From Alentia gelatinosa (lineage: Eukaryota; Annelida; Polychaeta; Phyllodocida; Polynoidae), in contig OX465581.1 in NCBI GenBank assembly GCA_950022655.1, positions 30,475,300 through 30,539,299 on the forward strand: a stretch of 64,000 bases of DNA. Reading direction: 5' to 3'. The notes beneath the pieces were generated by a model. That model worked only from the letters and a program-made list of their open reading frames with translations, ran no database searches and was not told where the DNA came from. The first letter of the stretch is position 1. The number at the start of each line of letters is the position of its first letter. Position numbers and translations under genes: made by a program. Below, one piece after another: positions 11,750 through 23,400 of this stretch.

Positions 11750-14700
11750 TTAGTACTGTGTAAGCGTGTGGAGTTGGACATGCTCTGTGACCTACTTGGG
11801 GCTGGCTCGTTGACAGGGGTATAAAGGTGGCCATTTACACGAACTTAGCGGCGAGAATGCTGCGAATGGCGTAAGAACAGGGGATCATGTCATAGTCGTG
11901 TCCTAGCCATGCAAGAGGAATGGCAGTGGAATGCCTACACATACATCCGATAATTTCTTCGCCGCACGAATCTGTCCTCCACACCCCACCGGGAAAGCGG
12001 AGACAATCAAGCAGGCGCAAAACTGTTTTGATTTCAAATACATCCGATAGGTAGGCTGACAACTACGAAGGAGAGAAGAGCAGGAGAGAATTTGGGATGA
12101 ACATGCCACGAATATGATCGCCACAAAATCGTGTAAATTGAATTCCACCTTTTAACAACTGGGGCGTTGTTAGCATTGATCGGAAGGTCAATTGGAGGGA
12201 ACAATTAACTACACAAAGTCATCCTTCCATAGCCACGATCTACCTGGGTATAAGTGCCCAATCAGTGAACAGTTTAAAGAAAATCAAATCAACGAAACAG
12301 TTTAAACGATTGCGTAAAATATTAGGTCGTACATTAAGGTCGGCGTCGGAAAACAATAAGACACGCGCTCATTCCTACAACCTTCTAATCCATCGAAAAT
12401 GCTCCAAATGACGAACAATGGATCCTACCGATAGCATCCATGAATGCCCCACGCCAATTAATTAAGCATTAAGTGACCCTCATGAATAAATACAGATACA
12501 GCCGGGACGGCTATATACATGCCGTAATAGGTAGTGCTTGAATAGCCTAGAGTCAGCTACTATGTACGATATCCAAGATGACTATCGAGGGAGGGATCAT
12601 TAGATAGGTGCCAGAGGCTTTTTACTTCTCAGGATACCCGCCTTGGAATTCTGACTGTGTGTCCTATATATAGCTATCCAATGGGGGAAAATATACACCT
12701 AAGTCCCTTAATGCTTCTCTTCTCCTTAAAAGGTAGCTTATCTTTGCCACCATGGGAAGGACTCTCTAAATGCTTCAATTACGCATATGCTCCAGGACGG
12801 GTTACTAGCATAATGCAGGGCCGTTTATTCAATAGGTATCCACAGGGGCAGACCCCATGCCTTCAACCCATTAATACAGTGATTGGATGCGTAAGACTGG
12901 CATATTACGCCTTAACTTCAAATGCCAGTGCATTCATGATGCGCTTCTTACCCGACCATGTCATAACTAGATTGCATTGTGTTGTGCACCGGCCTGCATG
13001 TTACATAAACGTCATCGATTGAAGAAATATCACAGGGAGCAAGGGCATGATCTTGAAAAGCCAGTAATATGGTGGTGGGGTATGGAGTTATGGGGTCGGA
13101 TGGTGGCGAGTTGGCGCTGTGTGCATCTGGTAAATACCAGCCGTAATTATTGTTTACCGGGTAGGACAGTGCTGACTTACTTGACCACTGTCTGAGCACC
13201 GGGATCACGGCCTTGTCTCGCGTGAACCCATGCCCTTGCCGTTTGATCTGCTTAACGCCTAGCGGTCGAGCACCGCCCTTTGGCTGGGCAGTACTCGACT
13301 GTCCCATATGGAACATTCATTACACACGTGTACATTCACAAATATACTACCAGAGCCAACACAAATCCAGATTCGTATTTATAGATACCTCTAGCCGAGA
13401 GGATCCATTCACAAAAGTGGCTCGGTGACGCTGCTGAAGAGTGAGCTCAGGCGTCATACTTGTACGACTTACTACATATATATGACTCGTGTAAGGCGAC
13501 CCCGGCCAAAGTAGTGTGACCTGCCGACCATGACAAAGATCCCTTTGAATGAGATACTTCTTACAGTGGACAATTATAATTCAGAACTTGTTCACGATAG
13601 GAGGCATGCCTTCATAATTGCGCCAAGGTTTTACATATCTATAAATGTGTCTAGGAGGGCCTTCTGTCAATAAGGGGATTATTGTGTTATCAGAACAAAT
13701 GGCTTTCGATCTTGCGATTATGCATAAACTTCCTCTATTGCAATACAGAGTTCATGATTATATAAACATTTTCATTCCGGTGCTATATATTATTGACGTT
13801 GCAGCACAGATGGGGCTGTTTGTTTCACATCTGTGTAGGCTGACAACTCTAATAAGGTCAGCGAGCAATCTATCGATCTTACCCATGAGCAATGGATTAA
13901 CCTAGCCGGTCGTGACAGCCTGATATGAAAGGTAGGGGTGTGCACTGCAAACAAGTTTGTCACAGAAGCCTGTTGTTTATGTATATTTATATACATGTAT
14001 AAGTACATGATGCGTACACCAAACCTTTAGTCGGTGACGAGTTGGTGTATTCGTCGTATACTCACAGGTCCCAGCATAATATTCATACAATTAGGCTCAT
14101 TGAGTTCTTAGATAACCTTTGAATTCTCAGGATACTGACGAGTCATATGATCATGGTATGACTGGCTTTTCAAATTGCATATCAGTTCAGGGAAGCACAC
14201 TTTCCCTTTAATTCATTTATTATCATTTTTTTCTACAATTCAGCGTTTTTATTTCTTACAATAAGCTTAGACAGAAGCCATATTTCCCTTTTATGGTACC
14301 GAAGGAGCATCTTGAATTGCTTACTTTTGGAATTATATATGTGAGACCAAAATGTATTTCATTTGTCTTTCGAGGTGTTATTCGCTGTGATATTATGAAA
14401 AGAGCAGAAGGTCAGTATCTCAGGGTCCTAGGGTTGTGCCCAGCTGACAATGACCAATCACTTGAGACCAAAATACCTCATTAACCTACTAGTGCTTGAT
14501 ATGTTTGGATCCTATACTTATTCATGTAATTGCAGAAAAAGTAAGTTGACTGGGTGCAAGTGTGTTACAGAAAATGATCCATAGACTGAATATATATGTA
14601 AAACCTTTTAGTTATCATTTATCTATAATTGCCCGCTCACTCATCAATGATGAACATACCATTTGCCCCAAGTTATGGTTGGCCCCAAGCTGTGGTCCGC

Positions 14701-17700
14701 ACATAGGGGACATTTGTCAAAACCCAATATGGTTTAACAAACCGAAACCAACTCTGCCGTGGTATAAACTATTGAATCCCAATTTACCTGTCGCTTGGAT
14801 GTCAGAGTCAGGTGCGCTATCTTGGGGAGGTCATAGCTTTCATTGAGAAACCCAGCTATATATTTCCACTCTCATAGATACCAATCACTTGATATACGAG
14901 TTGTATACATTTCAGTGTACGCTGAAGGGGACAGACAGACTAGAACTCTACGCTGTAATTAGCTGCACTCAGGTTTGACCCCCACTGGTCTCAGATAGAT
15001 AAACCCTTTCACGAACAATAGAAGACACTACAATTAAACAAACCAGCAACATGAGTAGATGCGGGTGAAGTGGATTGGTGTGTGCATGGTGGAGGAGGCG
15101 GGTGGAGGTTGAGTAGGAGGTTAACCTGGACGGATACCTATATCACCATATGCTGGGCTGAGGGCTGCGCCCGTAGTCGTTGTTTATTAGTCTACCAGCG
15201 CGCCATCTGTCCTGCTGGTTGCTCTGTGCTCATTTGACTTGCTCATCTTTGCCCTACCGGCAGATAGCCAAGGTAAAAGAAAAATGTCGGATAAACAGTG
15301 GCTTTGTTAGTAATCCCCGACCTCCAGCTCAGGCTCAGCTGTTCAGACCATTCACGTAGGTGTCAGTCCCTAAATACTTATGCCTTCCGGGCCGTCCCTC
15401 CATGCATGTTACATTTCGGTACCATGCCTGTCAGATATGCTTTAATCGGCTGCGCACCTCTATTTCCGGTACTGGGTAGTCCGCCACCCCCTTGCCCTTC
15501 TTATTCGAGGCTATTTCTGTTGCTATTGTTAGTTTTACTACGAAGGCGTTTATATCTGGCTGCACTGTAACAGAGATTTGCCCGGTCATTGGACGTTTTT
15601 GACCCCGTGTATAAAGAAATATCTCAGAATCCAGGTCATCTCTACCACAACCAGTTCGTGTATAAGGGGGCACTTTGTATCGCTTCGCTACTGCGGTTGA
15701 AGGTGGGTTAGCAATAACTATAGAATTCGACTATAGAGGACCTCTACCACCTAATCATAAATATATTGTATTCTTCATGCATTACAAGCGTTGGGTTCTT
15801 TATATTTAAGTTCATACAGAGAAGATAAATGAAGTATCCATATCTATTAGATAAATATTTTCAAAGCAGATGCAATGTGACAGGCAAACCGGCATGGGCA
15901 GGGTTGCTGCTGTTTGCCAGCATTATTATAGTCGACTCACATCGACGCTTAGTATTACTTTAACGTACACTGCGCAAGCTTGGACATTATAAACAGCGGT
16001 TGGTTGGAATATGATAAATTTGTATACCCTTGCACATGCGCAGTTTGATAGAATCGTAGTGGTGCAGCTGTATGTCACATTGAAAGGTCTACAGGGCCTA
16101 ACTCGATATGTCTAGGGATAATTTTGTTCCTAAGTAGTCTGTGCAACATCGAAAACAGCATATGTCTTGTGTCTCTCCCTTGGCCCGATCAGAGGCGGCA
16201 TGGCTGCTGCAGCGGCAGGCGGTAGGGGACTTGCGCAGCTTCGCCCATGAGCCACATAATGAAGATAATAGCCGTGACGTAGGCCACTGCTCCCAGGCAC
16301 CCGTTCTTTCTGAATATAGGAGGAACGGGGCATCATTCTGCTGTGCAAGGCCGTGTCCATCGTGATGCATGCCCCTAAACTACATCTCCTCTCAACCGAC
16401 GTGCATGCGGGCCCTCACACTATCTCCCTCTGCCCTGAGTCTTACCCTCCAACCACTCATACATGCTGTACATAAAAACAACACAAAAGAAAGCTTAGGG
16501 GGCTATAGGGAATAATTATCGGTGGCGTATTCATGATGATATGATCGAGTACGATGATTATTGTGGATACTATTTCCTTGATGGTTGACGGTTTTGGAAA
16601 AATATGTGACAGCAAGGCATTTTGACAGAACTCAACGACCCGACCTCGAATCCCAGGACCCTATGGTCAGTATTTCAATACCCTTCCTCAGTCCAAACTG
16701 GCAGTTCTCAGAAGAAGAATACCTACAGTGTTATACTATTTATACACCCTCCGAATCTGTTAACGCCAACACTTAAAAAAACCCAGAATTGTCAAGACTC
16801 TATAGAGTATTGAAAGGAATTTGGTGTAGATATATGGTTCAGTATTTGGACAAAACTGCCTCAATGGTTTCAGATGGAAATAAATGTGCAGAACATTCAG
16901 CGGGCCTTAAATCGAATCCGAATAATTTGGGTACTTAATTTGAATTGTTCCAGCTGGGGTTGTAACACTTAGTGCATTACGGGTTGCACCCTATAATTGC
17001 TGCCTCGTACCAAATTGCACAATGACAGCTGGGGGCCAATTGCTGATTTGAGCAAATTAAAGTATTCTGTCTGTTTGATTACTGATCGGAGACAAGTCTA
17101 TCCGATTATGCAACGCAAGCAGGTGTCTCGATTAGTTTAATGTAATAACCATTCATTATATCACCTCTTCGGAAATTAGGGCGTGTGATTTTCCAGGGTT
17201 CTTCTTCTGTTTAACATGTATCATTAGAATGCGAACATGATGCATGTGGAAGCCGTTCGTAAACACTATACCAGAGGATGTTAGCATCAGCCTATTTTTT
17301 GTGTTGTAGGGATTTTAGGAATCGTAAAGTAATTTTGCATCAATTTGGAGGAGGCAGGACAAGCATTTGTCACGAAGCGCCAGGAGTCTAGATATAGGTG
17401 TGCCACACATACAGTACACACGTATTACACAGAACACTGTTGTCATTTTATGTTAATTCCCCATCTCCATAGAGAATGATGTAAAGTCCGCTAACTTCTT
17501 GTATAATTGATATCGATAGTTTCGAATCTCCCCCGTCTTCAATTACACTGTACATATCATGACAACGCTTGGTAATCGGGCCGATTATGTTTCACCCAAC
17601 CAGTTTTGTGGACTGGTGTTAAATCCAATGAAAGTCTTTGTTTTACATAAGATACGAAAAATAAGTACACAACAAACACATATACACATATATAGAGTGA

Positions 17701-17708
17701 ATCTTGGT
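11750..17708. other. Gene-free stretch, probably first coding intron of Kv4
   Basis: It lies directly downstream of the Kv4 splice donor on the minus strand. ORFs up to about 120 codons occur, but none resembles a known family and none shows the filter/S6 signature expected of the next Kv4 exon. A G-rich patch (GGAGGAGGCGGGTGGAGG) lies near 15090-15110. Otherwise the stretch is unremarkable. Confidence 0.5.
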
Positions 17709-17714
17709 ACTTAC
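17709..17714 (-). promoter_or_regulatory. Splice donor after the Kv4 pore-helix codons
   Basis: The minus strand reads CTAGG followed by GTAAGT, a consensus 5' splice site. It interrupts the first Gly codon of the selectivity filter after its second base. From family knowledge, vertebrate KCND genes have an intron at this same place, which supports the call. Confidence 0.92.
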
Positions 17715-18824
17715 CCTAGAGTGGTCATGGTTACGATAGTGTACCAGAAAGCCTCTGGAATACTTGTGAAATTTGTGTCTTCAACATTCTTTTCTGCATA
17801 AAACATAACTGTTGCAAAAATGATGATGGCCATTGTGAGCGAAAATAGGAGGAAACCTAATTCGCTTGCACAGCTCTTGAGCGTGTAGCCGAGGATACGC
17901 AGACCTGCGGAATGACGGGAGAACTTGAATATTCTAAACACCCGGAACACTCGAAGTGTTACAAAGGCGCCACTGACATCTTTGTTGTCTGTAATTCCCA
18001 GTCCGATATAATATGGTAAAATAGCCACGACGTCTATTATACTCATCACGGTTCGCATGAATTTACACCGGTCTGGCGCTGCGAAGGCTCGCAGTAGATA
18101 TTCGGCAGTGAAAATCATGACACATGCTGTGTCGAGGCAAAAAAATACCACCTCATAGCGTTCGCCACAGGGTGGATGCAGGTTAGTACCAGGAATCTGA
18201 CCACAAGGTATTGTCTCCACCACATTAGCCAATACAGAGATGGCGATAAAGAATCCTGTAACGTAGTAGAAGACAAGGGCAGACGTACTCGTGTGAGGGT
18301 TCTCGAAGGCTCTCCACATTTTTTCTCGAAGAGACATTTGAGGCAGGTTGTCAGCCTCGTTAGAGTCCTTATCCTCCATGAGACGCTCGGAGTTTTCCCT
18401 TTTACGGTCCCTATAATCCTCATAGCAACAATCCCCAATAATATCTGGCATGATTCCAAAGAAGGCAAGCTCCTCATCGTAGGCTTGGATGCACTCATGT
18501 TTTGGGTAGTGCAACTTGCCTGTTCGGTAGTAGTTCAAGATGTTTCGGAAGATCTCCGGGTCCCGGTCAAAGAAATACTCCTTGGTGTCCTCGTCGAAGA
18601 AGAACTCCTTCTCGTTGGAACCCAAGAGTGTGTCTGGATACTTTTCGAGAGTATGGCGCCAGGTGTCGAAGAAGCGCCCTGAGACGTTGATCCGCATGCG
18701 GACGTCCGACTGATGGCGGTCATGTTGGATCGGAGGTGGCGGCATCGGCTGCTGTGCAATAGGCACCCAGCCGATGGCGGCCGCTCTTGCGAACGGCAGC
18801 CAAGCCGCCACAGACGCCATCGTC
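17715..18824 (-). CDS. Shal: Shal/Kv4 voltage-gated K+ channel, first coding exon (partial gene)
   Basis: This exon encodes the N-terminal half of a pore-forming subunit of a fast-inactivating (A-type) potassium channel of the plasma membrane, a family that sets firing and repolarisation in neurons and muscle. The start is the ATG at 18820..18818, which gives [18 protein letters not shown], the conserved Kv4 N-terminus that binds KChIP-type partners. The T1 domain follows at about residues 41-140, with the Zn-site pattern H104, C110, C131, C132. S1 is at 181-201, S2 at 223-243, S3 at 255-276 and S4 near 287-305, with charges R290, R293, R296, K299 and R302. S5 is at 320-344 and the pore helix runs to TMTTLG at 364-369. 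The last Gly codon is split by the donor (exon ends GG, intron GTAAGT). The frame is intact over 368 codons plus 2 bases. The filter's remaining YGD, S6 and the C-terminal tail are missing, so the gene continues on other exons. The family is certain, and the exon ends are well supported. Confidence 0.97.
18821..18824 (-). other. Shal: Four-base 5' UTR remnant of the Kv4 coding exon
   Basis: On the minus strand the bases GACG lie between the AG of a strong acceptor and the ATG of Kv4. The 5' UTR is therefore split: nearly all of it must lie in one or more upstream exons at higher coordinates that I could not locate. Confidence 0.75.
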
Positions 18825-18846
18825 CTGAAAAATAAAAGGTAGACCA
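18825..18846 (-). promoter_or_regulatory. Splice acceptor in front of the Kv4 start codon
   Basis: Read on the minus strand, the sequence is a pyrimidine-rich stretch CCTTTTATTTTTCAG directly followed by GACGATG. This is a textbook 3' splice site. It decides the translation start, because the in-frame ATG further upstream (18892..18890) lies on the intron side of it. Confidence 0.85.
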
Positions 18847-20180
18847 CAGAGTTAATAAACTTGTAAATGGTGCTGTCGCCCTTCAATGACAATAAGGGAC
18901 ATGCTACAGTTTAACATTGATAAGGCATTGGGGTGTGGCAGGTGGTGTAACCTAAAGATGGGAATGAGAAGACCTGGAAGTACATACAATGGTTATATAA
19001 TTGCAGCAGGTCAAGGGATAAAACCCAAGAAATAAGGTACCGCGAAAGTACCTTTGACTCATTATTTTCAAATAATGATGCGTAAATGCATCCTGCAGGT
19101 ATATACTTCGAATCATATACTCCTACATGCTTTGATGGTGTAAATGGCATTTGTCGACGTACTACAAACACCGGAGGCCATTGAAAAGCCATTAGAATAA
19201 AATATCAATGAATTATTTTCTCTGGGATAATTGCTAGCAGATGGTAGTGCTACATCTGTCTTAAATTAGGATATTCAAAGATCTTTCTCAAATACTATAA
19301 CAAACTCTCCAAAGCCTTGTAATTCATATATCCAGAAAACATGTTCAACAAGTGAAAATTGTGAGAAGAATACCTAATTATGGTGACCAAACTGTGATTT
19401 TAATATTTCAAAATGTAATGTCAGCCATGCTACTTATAAAAGACAATGAATCGGATGGAAACACTTTAAACCAAATGCGAAATTCAAATCCAAGACTACA
19501 AATATATAAATTCCGGGGATATTGCCATGGAGCAGCCAGTAATATAAAACCAGTCATCGAATAGGCTTTCAAAAGCTATAAATGGAGTATCTAGGATGTG
19601 GCCAGATGGAATTGCGACATTTTGCTACGTAACACTCAAATTGCAGTTTTTGTGCTCGTCACAAGATGGATGCCAAACGATTGTAACGTCAGTGTGTTCG
19701 GCATGACGAAACAAGTGTCTAGAGAAGGGTACTTGCCCCGACTGACAGCTAGGTTCAAACGGCTAGTTGCTGGAGCAAATACAGGCCATTGTTGGATACA
19801 GTGGCATCAGCCGGAATGAACATGCAACACCTAGACTTAACGTCAGCAATTAAGTATATATGACAGAGGTGGCTTGCACGAGTGCAGCGCGCGGATCCCT
19901 TTGGTCATCTCGGATCCCCGCCGGATCGGTTGGCAGTGAGTGGGGTGCCTGATTAGGTGGGCAAGGATCCAAAGTCAGCCTCCAAACATGCAGCCACACT
20001 GTGCGCAAGTCGACAGTCCCAGTCGCCTGCCACTATGAGCAGTTCATTCACTGCAGGCTAGGCTCCAACAAGCAGCTCTCGGTTAGGTGGGAATGACACA
20101 CCGCTGCACATAAAGAGACAGATACAGGCCAAAGGCAAGAGGCCAGGAACATGCTGTGACAGATAATCTAATGCAGTTAT
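18847..20180. other. Gene-free stretch upstream of the Kv4 exon, probably 5' UTR intron
   Basis: It lies between the Kv4 acceptor and the GC-rich block beginning near 21.2 kb. It has no recognisable coding sequence. A GGATCC-rich patch occurs near 19893-19972. Confidence 0.5.
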
Positions 20181-20187
20181 GAGCAAT

Positions 20188-20203
20188 GGGGGGGGGGGGG
20201 GGG
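20188..20203 (+). repeat. Poly-G run (16 bases)
   Basis: Sixteen consecutive G bases follow GAGCAAT. This is a simple homopolymer, and its exact length is prone to assembly error. Confidence 0.9.
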
Positions 20204-21199
20204 TATTTGTGACTGACCATCAGGTATCAGCCTGTTGCTTCTGCATATATGCATATGTTCACTGCATAACGGTCTACACTTTTGTAACACATGTTTTTTT
20301 CTACGCTATTCTAAAACTATCTAGGACATTTCGCCTAATATTGACACCTTTTATCATTATAACTTGGCATAATGCAATAGTGGAATAAACATTATGGTAT
20401 AATGTATCCATGCAAACACTCTCAATGTCATCATACGGTTCGCATAGGCAAATGGAAAAAGACATACATGTATAGAAAATGTGAATATCTATAGGTGTGT
20501 GAGAAGTGTACTTGTTTAAAAGTATTCATTTCTCATATCAGTTATTCATTTCAATTGATGTGTAGGTGAAATACAGTCAACAAGTTATTACAATCGATGT
20601 GTATAATTTGATATTTAGGCATTCGGTGTGTTCTGAGTGTGGCCATATGCTTAATTAAAGAAATGGTTAAAAGAAAATGTATACCATCCTATGTCTACTA
20701 CTAGCTAAATAAAAGAATTAATCACAAAGTTGTAAGGTAATCTTCAGTCCAATTTTAGGTGAATAACCTATATATAATCATCTTTCTTTAGGGACTTTTC
20801 CGTAATTTTATGTAGCGATAGATTCGATATTTCATGAAAGAACGCCATCGTATATCACGCCCATTCGACAATAGAATAACAGGAGAAGCAAATCAATTAG
20901 ACTTCTCTCAGATTAAGAGAGAGGCCCAAGTAGAAACTGTTTCATATTCACCTTTGTTTCTATATACGTACTGAAGCCCTACAAACTTCACAATGCATCC
21001 AAGCAAAGAACAGAACGGATGTTCTAGTAAATGTAGGGTGGAGAAGAAGAAGAGCAAGGAGTGCTTGCAATTCACCTGGTCGCCATACTGGTTGTTTTAC
21101 GGTGACTTAAACACAGGGAAATCAAGTAAAGGCTACTGCAGAGCCAGAAAATGCGTAATCCTCGGTGAGCTTTTTGGCCAGGTCAGGACGTCAGTGTAT

Positions 21200-23400
21200 G
21201 CCTGAAAGCAGGAGGGTTGCTGCTCCCGAGACAACCCCTCCGCGCACTAGTTTCATCGTCGTCGTCATCATTATCACCACCATCATCAGCTTGTAGAAAT
21301 GTCCATGTCCGAGTCGTACGGCACTTAGGACACAAGGCACAATGTGTCAGCCCTTCTGCCGGTCCACGTTTCCTGGACGCCTGAGGCAGACCCACGGGAG
21401 ACCCCGGTGTGTCGGTGGTAGTGGGTGTGTATCCTCGCTGCTCATACCGCGCCCACCCGCCGTTAACAACCCGCACGAGTTGGCCGACCACCCCGCCGAG
21501 CAGGAGGCTAGCACAGGCAGGCCAGTAAGGTAGATCTGCCCAATCCGCAACTACAACTACAACCACTACTACTACAACTACAGCAGTGGCATCTCACGTC
21601 ATATGTCACGCATATGCGCAGGCACGATGCAGCCTATGTGCTAACCTCCTTCACGACCTCCTCGTCACCATCGTGACAAAATGGCTGGACGGCTAACACC
21701 GCAGCGACCACCACCAACCACCACACCCACCCCTATAACTGCAACAGAAAAGCCGTGTGGGCAATGGTGAAACACCGGGGCCCCCGCACAGGAGTAGGAT
21801 TGGGCGATCCCTGTTTTGTGGGCGTCCTCGTCACATCGGCCGTCAGGTGCTGCTGGTGGCTGTCTACGGACTTGGATCCACACACATGCGGCCGGGACCC
21901 GCCCAGACCTAACTCTCCTGCCGTACGCTCAACCTCCGTGGACCCGCCATTATGTATGCAAATAAGCATGTAGGTGCGAGTGCGAGTAGTAAGCGTGCTG
22001 CCGTGGTAGTGGCGGTGGAGGAGTGGGGAAGGGGTGACGGAGTAGTAGTATTAGCACTAGTTGCTGTGTTGTCGGTGGCGGCAGCGGCTGCAAAGCTGGA
22101 GGCCGGCGACTCCACGCCACATTACCGTTGACTGTGCTGCACACGGCCACCTCCCCACCATCGGCCGGCACGAACTGCCACCCACCAGCTCATCGTTCCT
22201 CTCTCTCCAGGCGGGATCCATGCAAACAGGCGTATGCACGTCTCCCATCCCGCACGTCAGCGGGAGGCTAGAGAGAGGAGGGAGGAGGATGTGGAGGAGG
22301 TAGGAAGTAGTAAACGGTAGTTGAAGGAGGATGGTGGTAACAGGGAAGTGGCGACTGGCTGCTATGTACCTCTATCTCAGAGGAGCTCTGCAAGGACGTG
22401 TACTGCGACTGAGTTAGGTTAGGTTAGGTTAGCTCAGGTTGTGGGTAGGGAGCCAGTGTGCTCGCCTTACCACTACTGGGATCACTGCCTTTATCACTGT
22501 GGCTTCACATTATTACTGAAGGCTGGAAACCAGTCCAGTCGCACGTAACGATGACAAACGATTTATGTATTTTTGCCAACTGCACAGTAAGCTGTCATTC
22601 GTTCCAGTGAGCCATATGGACTTCAAGTACGCATGCACAGTATATATAATCCCTTCAGGTGGGAAGGAGAGGAGACCATTTCAAGAGAACTAGAAGTGAA
22701 TATATATCCCTCCATATTGTTAGACAACCAACACATATTGTACGCCATGTTGAGTGACGAGCGTAGGTTTATGGCAAAATCAACAGCACGTATTACCTGA
22801 CATGATAAGTGTCAATCAACTAGCTTTATGACAAAAAAAAGAAATAGCGATTATATCATGACCTTAAAAGCAGTGAGTTTATGACCATTACTACAGCCTT
22901 CTGAGTTGTTCCTCAGTTTGCGGTTGCCGGCTGCTGGTGGCGCCTGCGTGGGCCTATAGGCCAGACTACGCCTGCGCTGATGATATATAAAAGACGTCCG
23001 CCGTCTTGATGAGTTCAGCACTCGTGCCGAGGAGGCCCCGCCGCCCGACCTGGTCATCGATCCCCATCACGGCAATAATGTAAACGCCCCTCCCACCACT
23101 CCACCCTCGGCTCACCCGCCCATCCTCACGCCCATTCCCTGCCGGCCGCTTGGCCTGGTCGGGCGCTCGCAAAGTGTCAGGGCTGGTTGGCGGCACCAAG
23201 ACCGTGTGGCACTGAGCAACGGGGGTCGGGAAGGTGGCAGGAGGGGGGTCTTGGTGGTTAAGCAGGCGGGGAAAGAGCGGAGCAGCAATGACAGGCATTG
23301 GTAGAAAGGACACGACCGTAGGTAAGGCACGATGACTGGAAAGGAGCCAGTCGGGATGAGGGCAAAACAGGAGGCGGCGTTGCTGAGCGAATTCATAGTA
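21200..23400. other. GC-rich block upstream of Kv4: candidate promoter/5' UTR region
   Basis: Against AT-rich surroundings this block is rich in G, C and CpG. It contains trinucleotide-like runs (CATCGTCGTCGTCATCATTATC, split near 21253-21275, and ACTACAACTAC runs near 21550-21580) and purine-rich patches. It sits 2.4-4.6 kb upstream of the Kv4 coding exon on its strand, a sensible place for a missing 5' UTR exon. Minus-strand donor-like sites exist near 23110 (GCGG|GTGAGC) and 22465 (GTG|GTAAGG). No ORF in it resembles a known protein. The promoter role is inference only. Confidence 0.35.
22414..22432 (+). repeat. Short TTAGG run (about 4 units)
   Basis: TTAGGTTAGGTTAGGTTAG is four units of the pentamer used as telomere repeat by many insects. 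Four copies in AT-rich DNA can arise by chance or slippage, so it is not evidence for an insect. Confidence 0.8.

Noticed and set aside
11535..11763. Overlapping Ser/Leu/Pro-rich frames in all three + frames
   Set aside because: They are translations of the polypyrimidine tract.
17559..17580. Plus-strand codons reading MTTLG followed by GTAAT, resembling the Kv4 pore end 150 bp from the real one
   Set aside because: The preceding codons do not continue as the pore helix (no FWYTIVT-type sequence) and the strand is opposite. A five-residue match is expected by chance at the level of a few percent in this window.
18821..18892. In-frame upstream Met that would add 24 residues to the Kv4 N-terminus
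   Set aside because: A clear splice acceptor lies between it and the conserved [10 protein letters not shown] start, so these codons are intronic. Kv4 proteins begin at the conserved Met.
21183..21566. 127-codon minus-strand frame with an acidic run and a CPKC motif
   Set aside because: The acidic and Val runs come from GTC/ATC-type trinucleotide repeats, and a single CxxC is not enough for a domain call.
22414..22432. TTAGG repeats as a sign of an insect genome or an internal telomere
   Set aside because: There are only four units, and the TTAGGG-type tract at 40.7 kb and the Shal sequence do not favour an insect.
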